Origin: Magnetofaba australis IT-1
Lineage (GTDB): Bacteria > Pseudomonadota > Magnetococcia > Magnetococcales > Magnetococcaceae
Reading direction: 5' to 3'
Assembly (NCBI RefSeq): GCF_002109495.1
Contig: NZ_LVJN01000018.1
Coordinates: 248,001 to 312,000 of the forward strand
Length of the DNA stretch: 64,000 nucleotides
The position numbers and the translations under genes were made by a program. The stretch's first letter is position 1, and every line of letters begins with the position of its first letter. Shown in pieces: positions 1 to 9,111 of the stretch. Below the pieces are notes generated by a model, which was not told where the DNA came from, made no database searches, and was given only the letters and a program-made list of their open reading frames with translations.

Positions 1-102
1 GCGTCGGCTGAGATTACATGAGGGGCGACTGAGTCCTGCGCCGTAGGCGCTGGGACGCGCGCCCATCACGCTGGCGCACAGTCGGAGCAGAAGGTCGTCC
101 CC

Positions 103-1188
103 ATGGAGCTGCAACACGCCATATACGCCGCGCGCATCCTGGTCGTCGATGATCAGCAGGTCAACGTCAAGCTGCTGGACAAACTCCTGCGCATGAGCGG
201 CTTCTCCCACGTGGAGTGCGTCACCGACCCGACTCTGGTGGAGACGCTTCACGGCCAAGACCCTTATGATCTGATCCTGCTCGATATCCGCATGCCGCAG
301 ATGGACGGCTTCGAGGTGATGAGCCGCATCCGCTCGCTGTCGTCCGATGGCGACTATCTGCCGGTGCTGGTGATGACCGCGCAGACCGATCAGGAGACCC
401 GCCTGCACGCGCTGGAGTTGGGCGCGCGCGACTATCTGACCAAACCGTTTGACCGCGTCGAGGCGCTGCACCGCATCTGCAATATGTTGGAGGTGCGCAT
501 GCTGCACAAACAGGCGCGCGACCAGAACCGTATCCTCGAGCAGCGCGTGCGCGAACGCACCGAAGAGTTGCAGAACACCCAGTTGGAGGTAGTGCGGCGT
601 TTGGGCATGGCCTCGGAGTACAAGGACAACGAGACCGGTCTGCACATTGTGCGCATGAGTCAATACGCCGAAGCCATTGCGCGCGAGGCGGGCATGAGCC
701 CCGGCGAGTGTGAGCTGTTGCTCAACGCCAGCCCCATGCACGATATCGGCAAACTGGGCATTCCCGACGGCATTCTACAGAAACCCGGCAAACTGGATGA
801 CGCCGAGTGGGCCAAGATGCGCCAGCATGCGGAGATCGGCGCGCACCTGCTCGAAGGGGGCGAATCGGAGGTGATGGAGACCGCGCGCATCATCGCCCTG
901 ACCCACCATGAGCGGTGGGACGGCTCTGGCTACCCCACCGGGCTGCAGGGGGAGGAGATTCCGGTGTTCGGGCGCATCTGCGCCATCGCCGATGTGTTTG
1001 ACGCCCTCACCTCCACCCGTCCGTACAAAGCGGCCTGGCCGCAAGAGAAGGCGGTGGAGGAGATTGTGACCATGTCTGGGACCCATTATGATCCTGAGCT
1101 GGTGCAGGCGTTTGTCCGCGCTTTGCCCCGCATTCGACAGATTGCCAAAGGTTTTGCCGATGAGCCCGTATCCCACACTGAAGCCTGA
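103..1188 (+). CDS. Response regulator with HD-GYP cyclic-di-GMP phosphodiesterase domain
   Basis: The 361-residue protein has an N-terminal receiver domain (about 10-125) with acidic pocket D16/D17, phosphoacceptor D61 in LLLDIRMP and K114 in LTKPF. A helical linker (about 130-165) leads to an HD-GYP domain with the HD pair at 213-214 (MHDIGK) and GYP at 276-278 (GSGYP). Proteins of this architecture hydrolyse cyclic di-GMP under phosphorelay control in the cytoplasm. The GYP signature is intact, so it is probably active. AGAAGG lies about 9 bases before the ATG. The hybrid kinase 29 bases downstream, in the same direction, is the obvious candidate partner (inference). Confidence 0.95.
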   Translation: MELQHAIYAARILVVDDQQVNVKLLDKLLRMSGFSHVECVTDPTLVETLHGQDPYDLILLDIRMPQMDGFEVMSRIRSLSSDGDYLPVLVMTAQTDQETRLHALELGARDYLTKPFDRVEALHRICNMLEVRMLHKQARDQNRILEQRVRERTEELQNTQLEVVRRLGMASEYKDNETGLHIVRMSQYAEAIAREAGMSPGECELLLNASPMHDIGKLGIPDGILQKPGKLDDAEWAKMRQHAEIGAHLLEGGESEVMETARIIALTHHERWDGSGYPTGLQGEEIPVFGRICAIADVFDALTSTRPYKAAWPQEKAVEEIVTMSGTHYDPELVQAFVRALPRIRQIAKGFADEPVSHTEA

Positions 1189-1217
1189 GCGCCGTTGCTG
1201 CGCGGGGAGATCCCGTC

Positions 1218-4200
1218 ATGCGGTTTGAGGAGCGTTATCACGCTTTGCGGCAGAAGTTCGCCCGCAGTCTGCCGGATCGGCTGCAGGAGCTGACGGATTT
1301 GAGGCAACGTATGGCCTCGGCGCAGGGCGATGCGGCGGCTTGGGATCTGTTTTTTACCAGCAGCCATGGTCTGATCGGCGCAGCGGCCACTTTCAGCTTT
1401 CCCGACTTTACCGAGCGCGCGCGAAGCTTGGCCAATGTGACCCAGGGCGGCGTCAAACGCTATGCAGAGCCCGAAGCGCTGGCGAGCGCCTTGTCGGTGA
1501 TTGACGAGCATCTGAGCAATCTGGATCAGTTGGCGCGGGAGGCGATCAGCGCCCTGCGCGATCCCATGCCCCATTTGGCGCAGGAGGAGCGTCATCGCGG
1601 CGCCGAGCGCCGGGTGGTGGCGCTGACTCAGGATGAAGTTTTGCGCGAGCGTTTGCGTCAGGAGTTGGCGCGGCGCAATGCGGTGGTGGAGTCGGCGCCG
1701 GACTACCCTGCGCTGCATCGTATGGTGGAGAGCGATCCGCCTGATGGCGTGCTGCTGGATATGCGCGGACTGGCGATCACCGCACAGACGCCTGCGTTGA
1801 CCTTTTCGGCCAACTATCAGCAGCGTCAGACCCCCTCGCCAGTGGCGGCGCTGCATGAAGAGGATGGCCTGACGCACCGTCTGGCCGCCGTGCGTCTGGG
1901 CAGCACCCACTTTTTCCGCGCGCCAGGCGAACCGGCGCGACTGGCGCGCATTCTGGCGCCGCTGCCGCGCAATATTGAAGATGATCCCTACCGCGTGCTG
2001 TTGGTGGATGATAGCCCGGTGCTCACCGAGTTCTACCAGTCGATCCTGGAGCAGGCGGGGATGCAGGCGCACATCCTCAACGACCCGTCACAGCTTCTCG
2101 AAGCATTGGATGCGCATGCGCCGGAGCTGGTGGTGCTGGATCTCTATATGCCCGGCATCAATGGCATCGAATTGGGCTGGGTGATTCGGCAGAACGACCG
2201 TTTCGCCGACCTGCCGCTGCTGTTCCTCTCCGGTGAGAAGAACCTGGGGCGGCGTCTGTCGGACCGCAACCTGGCCCATGAGGACTATCTGATCAAACCG
2301 GTTTCGCCAGCGGCGTTTACCCGCGTGGTGCTCTCGCGCATCAAGCAGCGGCGCGACTCGCGGCGCAAACTGGAGCATATGCGCTCGGCCCTGCGCGAGC
2401 TGGAGCATCTGCAACACGCCTTGAACGAACACGCCATCGTCAGCGTCACCGACCCCTCCGGCCGCATCACCTACGCCAATGAGAAGTTCTGCGAAACTAG
2501 CGGCTACACCATGGCCGAGCTGATCGGTCAGGACCACCGCATTCTCAAATCCGGCGAGCATCCACCGGAGTATTACGCGCGCATGTGGGAGACCATCTCC
2601 AACGGCCAGGTGTGGCACGGCGAGGTCAAGAACCGGCGCAAGGATGGCTCGTTCTATTGGGTGTCGGCCTCCATCGTGCCGCTGCTCAACGATCAGGGCG
2701 AGCCGTGGGAGTATATCTCCATCCGCACCGACATCACTCAGCAGCGCATGTACCGCGCCCGTGCTCACAGCATGGCGCTGTTTGCCGAGAAGCACCCGTC
2801 GCCCATGCTGCGGGTGGATTGCCACAATCTGATTCTCGACGCCAACCCGGCGGCTGAAGCGTTGGGCATGGGGCAGAACCAGGCCTGTCCGTTTACCGCC
2901 CGGCTGGCCGAACGCGGCATGGGCTCGCTGCTGGAGTGTGTGCTATCCAACCGCCGTCCGCAGTTCGAAACCACCCTGGGCGATCGGCGCTACAATGTGG
3001 TGTTGCAAGGGGTGTCGGCGCTCTCGGTGGCGCACATCTACGCCGAGGACATCACCGACCGGGTGCGCGCCGAGGAGACCCTGCGTGAGCGTGAGGCGCG
3101 CATTAGCGCCATTGTCGAACACTCCAATGAGGGCATGGTGGTGGTGGACGCCCAGGGCGCCATCACCCTGTTCAACCGCGCCGCCGAAACGCTGTTTGGC
3201 TGTGATGCCGAGCAGATGATGGGGCGCGCCATCACCGATCTGCTGCCGCAGTCGCCGTTTCCCATGGCGCTGCCGGTGGACGTGGAAAGGTTGGAGCAAA
3301 ACCGCCTGGAATTGTCAGGGGTGCGCATTGACGGCGGCGAATTCGAGGCGCGTCTGTCGTTGAGCATGATTCCGCTGTCGGAACCGGCCATGTTCGTCGG
3401 CATTGTGCAGGATATCAGCGCGCGCAAGCAGTTTGAACGCAACCTCACCGCCGCCAAAGAAGCCGCCGAGCGCGCCAGTCAGGCCAAATCACGCTTCCTC
3501 TCCTCCATGAGTCATGAGTTGCGCACCCCCATGAACGCGGTGCTGGGGTTTTCGCAACTGCTGCTCTCCGATCCGGTGGAGCCGCTCTCCGCCGGGCAGG
3601 CGGATTCGGTGCAGGAGATCCTGTCAGCGGGCAACCACCTGTTGGAGTTGATCAATGAGGTGCTGGATCTGGCGCGCATTGAATCGGGCCGCATCGAGCT
3701 CAAGATCGAACGCACGCGCCTGGGCTTGCTGCTGCAGGAGTGCTTGACGCTGATGTCGGCGCAAGCCGCTGAGCGCGGCGTGTTGATGCCTGATGAGAGC
3801 GCGTTGAACGACTGTGCGCCGGTGTTCTGTCTGGCGGATCGCAAGCGTCTGAAACAGGTGGCGCTGAATCTGCTCTCCAACGCCATCAAATATAATATCC
3901 CCGGCGGCGAGGTGATGCTGGGCTGTGACATGCGCGAAGATGGCTTCGTGCGGGTGTGGGTGCGCGACACCGGGCGCGGTATCCCCGCGCATAAGGCGCA
4001 AGAGGTGTTCGAACCGTTCAACCGATTGGGCGCGGACCACTCCGGGGTGGAGGGGTCGGGCATCGGTCTGGCCATCTGTCGGCGACTCATGGAGGAGATG
4101 GGCGGCGCCATCGGTTTTGAGAGCGAGGCGGGCAAAGGGGCGCTGTTCTGGATCGATATCCCTTTGAGCGGAGACGCCGCCCAGAGCAGTGAAGAGGGCG

Positions 4201-4670
4201 GCGCCGAGATGTGCGGCGTGGAGCCGGACTCGGCGCAACCGGCCCACGCGGCGCTGGTGCTGTATGTGGAGGATGACCCCATCAACCGCAAATTGATGGA
4301 GCGTGCGGCGGCGCGGCGTCCGGCGTGGCGTCTGATCACCGCGCCCGACGCTGAGAGCGGCTTGGCCATGGCCAAGCAGGAGCGCCCCCATCTGTGCCTG
4401 TTGGACATCAATCTCCCCGGCAAAGACGGCTTCTATCTGCTGGAGGCGTTGCGCGCTGATCGGCGTTTTCGCACCATTCCCATCTATGCAGTAACCGCTT
4501 CGGCCATGCCCGAGGATGTGGCGCGGGGCCGTGCGGCGGGGTTTGACGGCTACATCACCAAGCCGCTGCAACTGGAGTCCCTGCTGCGGGTGCTGGACGC
4601 GGCGTTGGAGCGCCGGGAAAACGCCCTCAAGGGCTTTAGCGGTTTGACTGAGACGGGTGGGCGCGGATGA
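1218..4670 (+). CDS. Large hybrid sensor histidine kinase with multiple receiver and PAS domains
   Basis: This 1150-residue soluble kinase has no clear membrane segment. The N-terminal 110 residues are helical and carry SSHGLIG, which resembles an HPt phosphotransfer motif. A receiver-like fold without a clear phosphorylation site follows (about 130-250), then a good receiver (about 258-375, VVLDLYMPG). Three PAS-type segments (about 395-740) precede HisKA with SMSHELRTPMN, a HATPase domain (NAIKYN, DTGRGIP, GSGIGLAI) and a C-terminal receiver (about 1015-1130, LLDINLPGKDG). It likely relays a cytoplasmic signal to its own receivers and perhaps to the upstream HD-GYP regulator. GGGGAG precedes the ATG, and the stop overlaps the next gene as ATGA. 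Confidence 0.93.
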   Translation: MRFEERYHALRQKFARSLPDRLQELTDLRQRMASAQGDAAAWDLFFTSSHGLIGAAATFSFPDFTERARSLANVTQGGVKRYAEPEALASALSVIDEHLSNLDQLAREAISALRDPMPHLAQEERHRGAERRVVALTQDEVLRERLRQELARRNAVVESAPDYPALHRMVESDPPDGVLLDMRGLAITAQTPALTFSANYQQRQTPSPVAALHEEDGLTHRLAAVRLGSTHFFRAPGEPARLARILAPLPRNIEDDPYRVLLVDDSPVLTEFYQSILEQAGMQAHILNDPSQLLEALDAHAPELVVLDLYMPGINGIELGWVIRQNDRFADLPLLFLSGEKNLGRRLSDRNLAHEDYLIKPVSPAAFTRVVLSRIKQRRDSRRKLEHMRSALRELEHLQHALNEHAIVSVTDPSGRITYANEKFCETSGYTMAELIGQDHRILKSGEHPPEYYARMWETISNGQVWHGEVKNRRKDGSFYWVSASIVPLLNDQGEPWEYISIRTDITQQRMYRARAHSMALFAEKHPSPMLRVDCHNLILDANPAAEALGMGQNQACPFTARLAERGMGSLLECVLSNRRPQFETTLGDRRYNVVLQGVSALSVAHIYAEDITDRVRAEETLREREARISAIVEHSNEGMVVVDAQGAITLFNRAAETLFGCDAEQMMGRAITDLLPQSPFPMALPVDVERLEQNRLELSGVRIDGGEFEARLSLSMIPLSEPAMFVGIVQDISARKQFERNLTAAKEAAERASQAKSRFLSSMSHELRTPMNAVLGFSQLLLSDPVEPLSAGQADSVQEILSAGNHLLELINEVLDLARIESGRIELKIERTRLGLLLQECLTLMSAQAAERGVLMPDESALNDCAPVFCLADRKRLKQVALNLLSNAIKYNIPGGEVMLGCDMREDGFVRVWVRDTGRGIPAHKAQEVFEPFNRLGADHSGVEGSGIGLAICRRLMEEMGGAIGFESEAGKGALFWIDIPLSGDAAQSSEEGGAEMCGVEPDSAQPAHAALVLYVEDDPINRKLMERAAARRPAWRLITAPDAESGLAMAKQERPHLCLLDINLPGKDGFYLLEALRADRRFRTIPIYAVTASAMPEDVARGRAAGFDGYITKPLQLESLLRVLDAALERRENALKGFSGLTETGGRG

Positions 4671-5338
4671 ACTGGTCGGAGATTGTACAAAACCTGATCA
4701 TCTGGGCGCCCGGGGTGATCTTCGCCATCACCCTGCACGAGTGGGCGCATGGTTTCATGGCCGATCGTTTCGGCGACCCCACCGCGCGCAACATGGGACG
4801 ATTGTCGCTCAATCCCATTGTGCACATCGACCCGGTTTGGACCATCGCCCTGCCGGCGGTAATGTTGGCGGTGTCGTTGGCCACTGTGGGTCAGCCCATG
4901 GCGTTCGGCGGCGCCAAGCCGGTGCCGGTCAATCCGCGTAATTTCAAAGGACGCTTCAAAACCGCCATGTTGTGGGTGGCGGCGGCGGGACCGGGGATGA
5001 ATCTTCTGCTGGCGCTGCTGTGCGCGCTGGCCATCCACGGCGTGCTGCTGCTGCCGCCCTTTTTCGCCAGCCCCGTTGCGCAGATGCTGCAAGCAGCCAT
5101 TTTCATGAACGTGCTGCTGGCGGTGTTCAACATGCTGCCGTTGCCGCCGCTGGATGGCGGGCGGGTGGCGGTGTCGCTACTGCCGCATCCAGCGGATATG
5201 TGGCTGGCGCGCATGGAGCGTTTTGGCCTGCCGATTCTCATTCTGCTCATTTTCACCGGGGTGGTGGGTCAGATCATCTGGCCCGCAATCTCCGCTCTCT
5301 TGCATTTCTACTTCGAACTTGCCGGGGTAATGGGCTAA
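4667..5338 (+). CDS. Site-2 protease family (M50) integral membrane metalloprotease
   Basis: The 223-residue protein has several hydrophobic segments. The zinc-binding HEWAH lies at residues 24-28 inside the first membrane helix, and the second metal motif, N-M-L-P...LDGGR, lies near 149-160. These are the two hallmarks of the short, PDZ-less M50B/rhomboid-like S2P subgroup. Such proteases cleave membrane-embedded substrates, often anti-sigma factors or signal peptides, but the substrate here is unknown. The ATG overlaps the kinase stop by 4 bases, suggesting translational coupling. It is also commonly found next to trpS in proteobacteria, as it is here. Confidence 0.92.
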   Translation: MNWSEIVQNLIIWAPGVIFAITLHEWAHGFMADRFGDPTARNMGRLSLNPIVHIDPVWTIALPAVMLAVSLATVGQPMAFGGAKPVPVNPRNFKGRFKTAMLWVAAAGPGMNLLLALLCALAIHGVLLLPPFFASPVAQMLQAAIFMNVLLAVFNMLPLPPLDGGRVAVSLLPHPADMWLARMERFGLPILILLIFTGVVGQIIWPAISALLHFYFELAGVMG

Positions 5339-5423
5339 ACTGCTCGATTCCCCTGGCAGGTTCATCCCGTTTGGGATCAACCCGCATCACGCAACCCTGA
5401 CGCACTCGAAAGGAGCGGCGCCT

Positions 5424-6452
5424 GTGAACGCCTCATCCGCGGTCAACCCCATTGTCTTCAGCGGCGCCCAGCCCACTGGTCAACTCACCCTGGGCAACTA
5501 CTTGGGGGCGTTGCGCCAATGGGTGACGTTGCAGGATGACCACGACTGCATCTTCTGCATCGTGGATCTGCACGCGCTGACCGTGCGCCAGGATCCGGCG
5601 GCGTTGCGGGAGTCGATTCTGAGTCTGGCGGCGCTCTATCTGGCCTGCGGCATCGACCCGGCCAAGAGCACCGTGTTTGTGCAGAGTCACGTGCCCGCCC
5701 ATGCGGAGCTGGCCTGGCTGCTCAACACCTATACGCAGATGGGCGAGCTGGAGCGCATGACCCAGTTCAAGGACAAGGCGCAGCGCCACAAGCACAACAT
5801 CAACGCCGGTCTGTTTACCTACCCGGTGCTGATGGCCGCCGATATTCTGCTCTACGGAACCCAGCGGGTGCCGGTGGGGGAGGACCAGAAGCAGCACTTG
5901 GAGCTGGCGCGGGATATCGCCACCCGCTTCAACGGCATTTACGGCGACGTGCTGGTTGTCCCTGAGCCGATGATTCCCAAGGGCGGCGCGCGGGTCAAAG
6001 ACCTGCAGGAGCCCACCAAGAAGATGTCCAAGAGCGCCGAGTCCGAGCTGGCCAAGGTGATGATGCTCGACGAGCCCAAGGCGATCATCAAGAAGTTCAA
6101 GAAGGCGGTGACCGACAATGAGGCCACGATCCGCTATGATGAAGCCAATCAGCCCGGCGTGGCCAATCTGCTGAATATCTACTGCGCCGTGACCGGCTCC
6201 TCCCAGGAGGAGGCGCTGGCGCACTTTGATCACAATATGTATGGCAAGTTGAAGGTGGAGACCGCCGAAGCGGTGGCCGAAGCCCTCACCCCGGTGCGCG
6301 AGCGCTATCTGGCGCTGCGGGAGAGTGAGGGGATGTTGTTGGAGACCCTGGCGCAAGGCGCCGAAGTGGCGCGCAAGCGCGCTGAAGGGGTGATGATGCG
6401 GGTGATGGACGCCATCGGCCTGCCATTGGATCCCCATCGTTTTAGAAAGTAG
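5424..6452 (+). CDS. trpS: Tryptophan--tRNA ligase
   Basis: This 342-residue class I aminoacyl-tRNA synthetase charges tRNA-Trp in the cytoplasm. The nucleotide-binding signature appears as the usual TrpS variant around residues 13-30 ([13 protein letters not shown]), and the KMSKS loop is intact at 200-204. The length matches the bacterial family. Translation starts at GTG 5424, with AAAGGAG at about 5409-5415. The pseudouridine synthase follows only 7 bases after the stop, so the two are probably co-transcribed. Confidence 0.98.
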   Translation: MNASSAVNPIVFSGAQPTGQLTLGNYLGALRQWVTLQDDHDCIFCIVDLHALTVRQDPAALRESILSLAALYLACGIDPAKSTVFVQSHVPAHAELAWLLNTYTQMGELERMTQFKDKAQRHKHNINAGLFTYPVLMAADILLYGTQRVPVGEDQKQHLELARDIATRFNGIYGDVLVVPEPMIPKGGARVKDLQEPTKKMSKSAESELAKVMMLDEPKAIIKKFKKAVTDNEATIRYDEANQPGVANLLNIYCAVTGSSQEEALAHFDHNMYGKLKVETAEAVAEALTPVRERYLALRESEGMLLETLAQGAEVARKRAEGVMMRVMDAIGLPLDPHRFRK

Positions 6453-6459
6453 AGTTGAA

Positions 6460-8418
6460 GTGTCGAAAGATCAGAAAAATCAGCGCCGCGCGGGGAGCGC
6501 GCCGCGGAGTGGAGGGGCCTCGGCGTCCCGGCATGCCGAGCGTAGCGATACGCGCGGTGGACGCGGCGGTTCCGGCAAGCCGCGTGATAACGAACGCGGC
6601 GGACGGGGAGGCTATGGCAAGCCCCGTGATGACCAGCGCGGCGAACGGGGAGGCTACGGCAAACCCCGTGATGATGAGCGCGGCGAACGGGGAAGCTATG
6701 GCAAGCCCCGTGATGACCAGCGCGGCGAACGGGGAGGCTATGGCAAGCCCCGTCGCGATGATGAGCATGGTGGTCGCGGAAGCTATGGCAAACCGCGTCG
6801 CGATGATGAGCATGGTGGACGCGGAAGCTACGGCAAGCCGCGCGACGATCAACGCGGCGAACGGGGCGGCTATGGCAAACCCCGTCGCGATGATGAGCAT
6901 GGTGGACGCGGAAGTTATGGCAAGCCGCGCGACGATCAACGCGGCGAACGGGGAGGCTATGGCAAGCCCCGTCGCGATGATGAGCATGGTGGACGCGGAA
7001 GCTACGGCAAGCCGCGCGACGATCAACGCGGCGAACGGGGAGGCTATGGCAAGCCCCGTCGTGATGACGAGCGCGGGGTACGCGGCGGCTACGGTAAGCC
7101 GCGCGACGATCAACGCGGCGAGCGCGGGAGCTATGGCAAGCCGCGCGATGATCAGCGGGGAGGCTACGGCAAACCGCGCGACGATCAACGCGGCGAGCGC
7201 GGGAGCTATGGCAAGCCGCGCGATGATCAGCGGGGAGGCTACGGCAAACCGCGTGATGACCAACGCGGCGAGCGTGGCGGCTACGGCAAGCCGCGCGATG
7301 ACCAACGCGGCGAGCGCGGCGGGTATGGCAAGCCGCGTGACGATCAACGCGGCGAGCGTGGCGGCTACGGCAAGCCGCGCGATGAACAGCGCGGCGAGCG
7401 TGGCGGCTACGGCAAGCCGCGCGATGACCAACGCGGCGAGCGCGGCGGGTATGGCAAGCCGCGCGATGAACAGCGTGGAAGTTATGGCAAGCCGCGTGAT
7501 GACCAACGCGGCGAGCGCGGCGGTTACAACAAACCGCGCGATGACCAGCGCGGCGAGCGCGGCGGTTACAACAAACCGCGCGGCGGTTTTGTCAAACCCG
7601 TGCGCGCGGAAGAGATGGAAGCGTGGTCGCTGGATGGCGATCTGCCCGACGCCCCCAGCGATCACAGCGGTAGCGAACATCCCCGCTTGCACAAATGGTT
7701 GGCCGATGCCGGACTCTGCTCCCGTCGCGAGGCCGAAGAGTGGATCGCCGCCGGACGCGTGAGCCTGAATGGCCACAAAGTGACCAAGCCCGGGGCCAAA
7801 GTGGGGCCGCAGGATCTGGTGGCGGTGGATGGCAATGCGGTGGAGCGGGGCGCCCCGGCGCGCATGGCGGTGGTGCTGTACAAGCCGGTGGGGGTGATCT
7901 GCACCCGCCACGATCCCGACGGGCGGCGCACCATCTTCGATCTGCTGCCGCAGAACCTGCCGCGGCTGAACAATGTGGGGCGTCTGGATATCAACTCCGA
8001 AGGGCTGCTGCTGCTCACCAACGATGGCGGTCTGGCGCACAAACTGACCCATCCATCGACCCAGGTGCCGCGCACCTATCGGGTCAAGGTGCATGGCCGT
8101 TTGAACGAGGAGCGCATCGCCGAATTGCGCCAAACCGGCGTGATGCTGGAGGATGGCCCCACCGGTCCGCTGGCCATTGCGCTGGATCGCAGCGGCGGCG
8201 CCAATAGCTGGATCACCCTCACCCTGCACGAGGGGCGCAACCGCGAAATCCGTCGCATCTTCGAGACTCTGGAGATGAGCGTGGCGCGCCTGATCCGCAT
8301 CGCTTTTGGCGGCGTCACCCTGGGCGATATGCAGCCCGGGACCTGGCGTCCGCTGACCCAGGCTGAGCGCGCGCGCCTGCGTCAGGTGATCGCCTCCGGG
8401 CGCGGCAAAAAAGGGTAA
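6460..8418 (+). CDS. RsuA/RluB-family pseudouridine synthase with a long RGG-type repeat N-terminus
   Basis: The C-terminal 250 or so residues form a standard RsuA/RluB/RluE enzyme. An S4 RNA-binding domain (about 405-450, RLHKWLADAG) is followed by the catalytic domain with GRLDINSEG, where D510 is the expected nucleophile, and by the GRNREIRR motif. This predicts uridine isomerisation in rRNA, probably 23S as for RluB. Residues of about 30-380 are a low-complexity array of GGYGKPRDDQRGE-like units, far longer than the basic tails common in the family. Start GTG 6460 follows trpS by 7 bases. The exact rRNA target cannot be read from the sequence. Confidence 0.93.
   Translation: MSKDQKNQRRAGSAPRSGGASASRHAERSDTRGGRGGSGKPRDNERGGRGGYGKPRDDQRGERGGYGKPRDDERGERGSYGKPRDDQRGERGGYGKPRRDDEHGGRGSYGKPRRDDEHGGRGSYGKPRDDQRGERGGYGKPRRDDEHGGRGSYGKPRDDQRGERGGYGKPRRDDEHGGRGSYGKPRDDQRGERGGYGKPRRDDERGVRGGYGKPRDDQRGERGSYGKPRDDQRGGYGKPRDDQRGERGSYGKPRDDQRGGYGKPRDDQRGERGGYGKPRDDQRGERGGYGKPRDDQRGERGGYGKPRDEQRGERGGYGKPRDDQRGERGGYGKPRDEQRGSYGKPRDDQRGERGGYNKPRDDQRGERGGYNKPRGGFVKPVRAEEMEAWSLDGDLPDAPSDHSGSEHPRLHKWLADAGLCSRREAEEWIAAGRVSLNGHKVTKPGAKVGPQDLVAVDGNAVERGAPARMAVVLYKPVGVICTRHDPDGRRTIFDLLPQNLPRLNNVGRLDINSEGLLLLTNDGGLAHKLTHPSTQVPRTYRVKVHGRLNEERIAELRQTGVMLEDGPTGPLAIALDRSGGANSWITLTLHEGRNREIRRIFETLEMSVARLIRIAFGGVTLGDMQPGTWRPLTQAERARLRQVIASGRGKKG
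6553..7590 (+). repeat. In-frame tandem repeat coding for RGG/YGKPRDDQ units
   Basis: About 1 kb of imperfect tandem DNA repeats lies inside the pseudouridine synthase gene. The most frequent unit encodes R-G-G/S-Y-G-K-P-R-D-D-Q-R-G-E (14 codons, 42 bases). Variants carry an R-R-D-D-E-H-G-G-R insert or lack the RGE triplet, and the last two units have YNKPR. Units differ mainly at third codon positions, and blocks of two or three units are near-identical, which points to repeated slippage or recombination. The array has few stops in other frames, which creates long spurious open frames on both strands. Confidence 0.95.
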
Positions 8419-8421
8419 GGC

Positions 8422-9111
8422 GTGGTCGCGCCTGCGTCCGCCGACGTCGCCCCAAGCGCCGATCCGGCCTGGGCGCTGGCGCGACTGGACGCCGCCTATG
8501 GTGCGCAACACTGGTGGCCCGCCGAGTCGTCGTTTGAGATGATGGCGGGCGCCATTCTGGTGCAGAACACCGCCTGGAGCGGCGCCAAACAGGCGGTGGA
8601 CGCCCTCAAACTCGCCGGGCTGCTCTCGCCCTCAGCCATTCGCACCGCCGATCCAGCAGCATTGGGCGCGGTGATCCGACCGGCGGGCTATTTCAATCTC
8701 AAAACCCGGCGGCTCAAGAGTTTGTGTGAATTCCTTGGCCGTTATGACGATGATCTGGCGCGCCTGTTTGCGCAGCCCAAGGAGATCCTGCGCGCGGAGC
8801 TGCTGGGCGTGTGGGGGGTCGGCAAGGAGACCGCCGACTCCATCGTCTGCTACGAGGCCAAGCAGCCGCTGTTCGTGGTGGACGCCTACACCCGGCGCCT
8901 GTTTCATCGTCTGGGCTGGACCGACGCCAAAGCTGGATACGATACGCTGCAGGATCTCGTCCACGGGGCGCTGCCCGCCGATGCCGACCTGTTCGGTCAA
9001 TTTCACGCCCTGATCGTACATCACGCCAAAGCCCATTGCCGCAGTAAACCCGCTTGTCCCGGCTGTCCGCTGGCGGCGCGCTGCCGTCTGGCGCAAGGGG
9101 AGTCCTTATGA
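8422..9111 (+). CDS. Endonuclease III / MagIII-like HhH-GPD DNA glycosylase with 4Fe-4S cluster
   Basis: The 229-residue protein carries a helix-hairpin-helix (LGVWGVGKETADS), the invariant catalytic aspartate in VVDAYTRR, and four C-terminal cysteines (C-x5-C-x2-C-x5-C) for an iron-sulfur cluster. In Nth the hairpin reads GVGRKTA with the lyase lysine. Here it reads GVGKETA, so a glutamate occupies that position. This resembles monofunctional glycosylases of the MagIII type that remove alkylated bases. It starts at GTG 8422, 3 bases after the pseudouridine synthase stop, and overlaps mutL by 4 bases, so it sits in a repair pair. Confidence 0.9.
   Translation: MVAPASADVAPSADPAWALARLDAAYGAQHWWPAESSFEMMAGAILVQNTAWSGAKQAVDALKLAGLLSPSAIRTADPAALGAVIRPAGYFNLKTRRLKSLCEFLGRYDDDLARLFAQPKEILRAELLGVWGVGKETADSIVCYEAKQPLFVVDAYTRRLFHRLGWTDAKAGYDTLQDLVHGALPADADLFGQFHALIVHHAKAHCRSKPACPGCPLAARCRLAQGESL

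Noticed and set aside
1-102. Possible end of an upstream gene or an RNA
   Set aside because: Only a small hairpin (GCGCC-GTA-GGCGC at 38-50) is visible, and the stretch is too short to assign.
1086-2072. Long minus-strand open frames opposite the kinases and other GC-rich genes
   Set aside because: They mirror strongly coding frames on the other strand, have no motifs and reflect third-position GC bias.
6442-8511. A 689-residue open frame on the minus strand and a 435-residue frame on the plus strand over the RGG repeat
   Set aside because: The repeat unit has no stops in several frames, so long frames arise automatically. The translated composition (A, V, I, T or M, A, N, S repeats) is an artefact, and the correct frame joins a pseudouridine synthase.
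9054-9107. Longer MutL starting at TTG
   Set aside because: ATG 9108 has a good ribosome binding site and an ATGA overlap, and MutL proteins start close to the LPDALANQIAAGEV motif.
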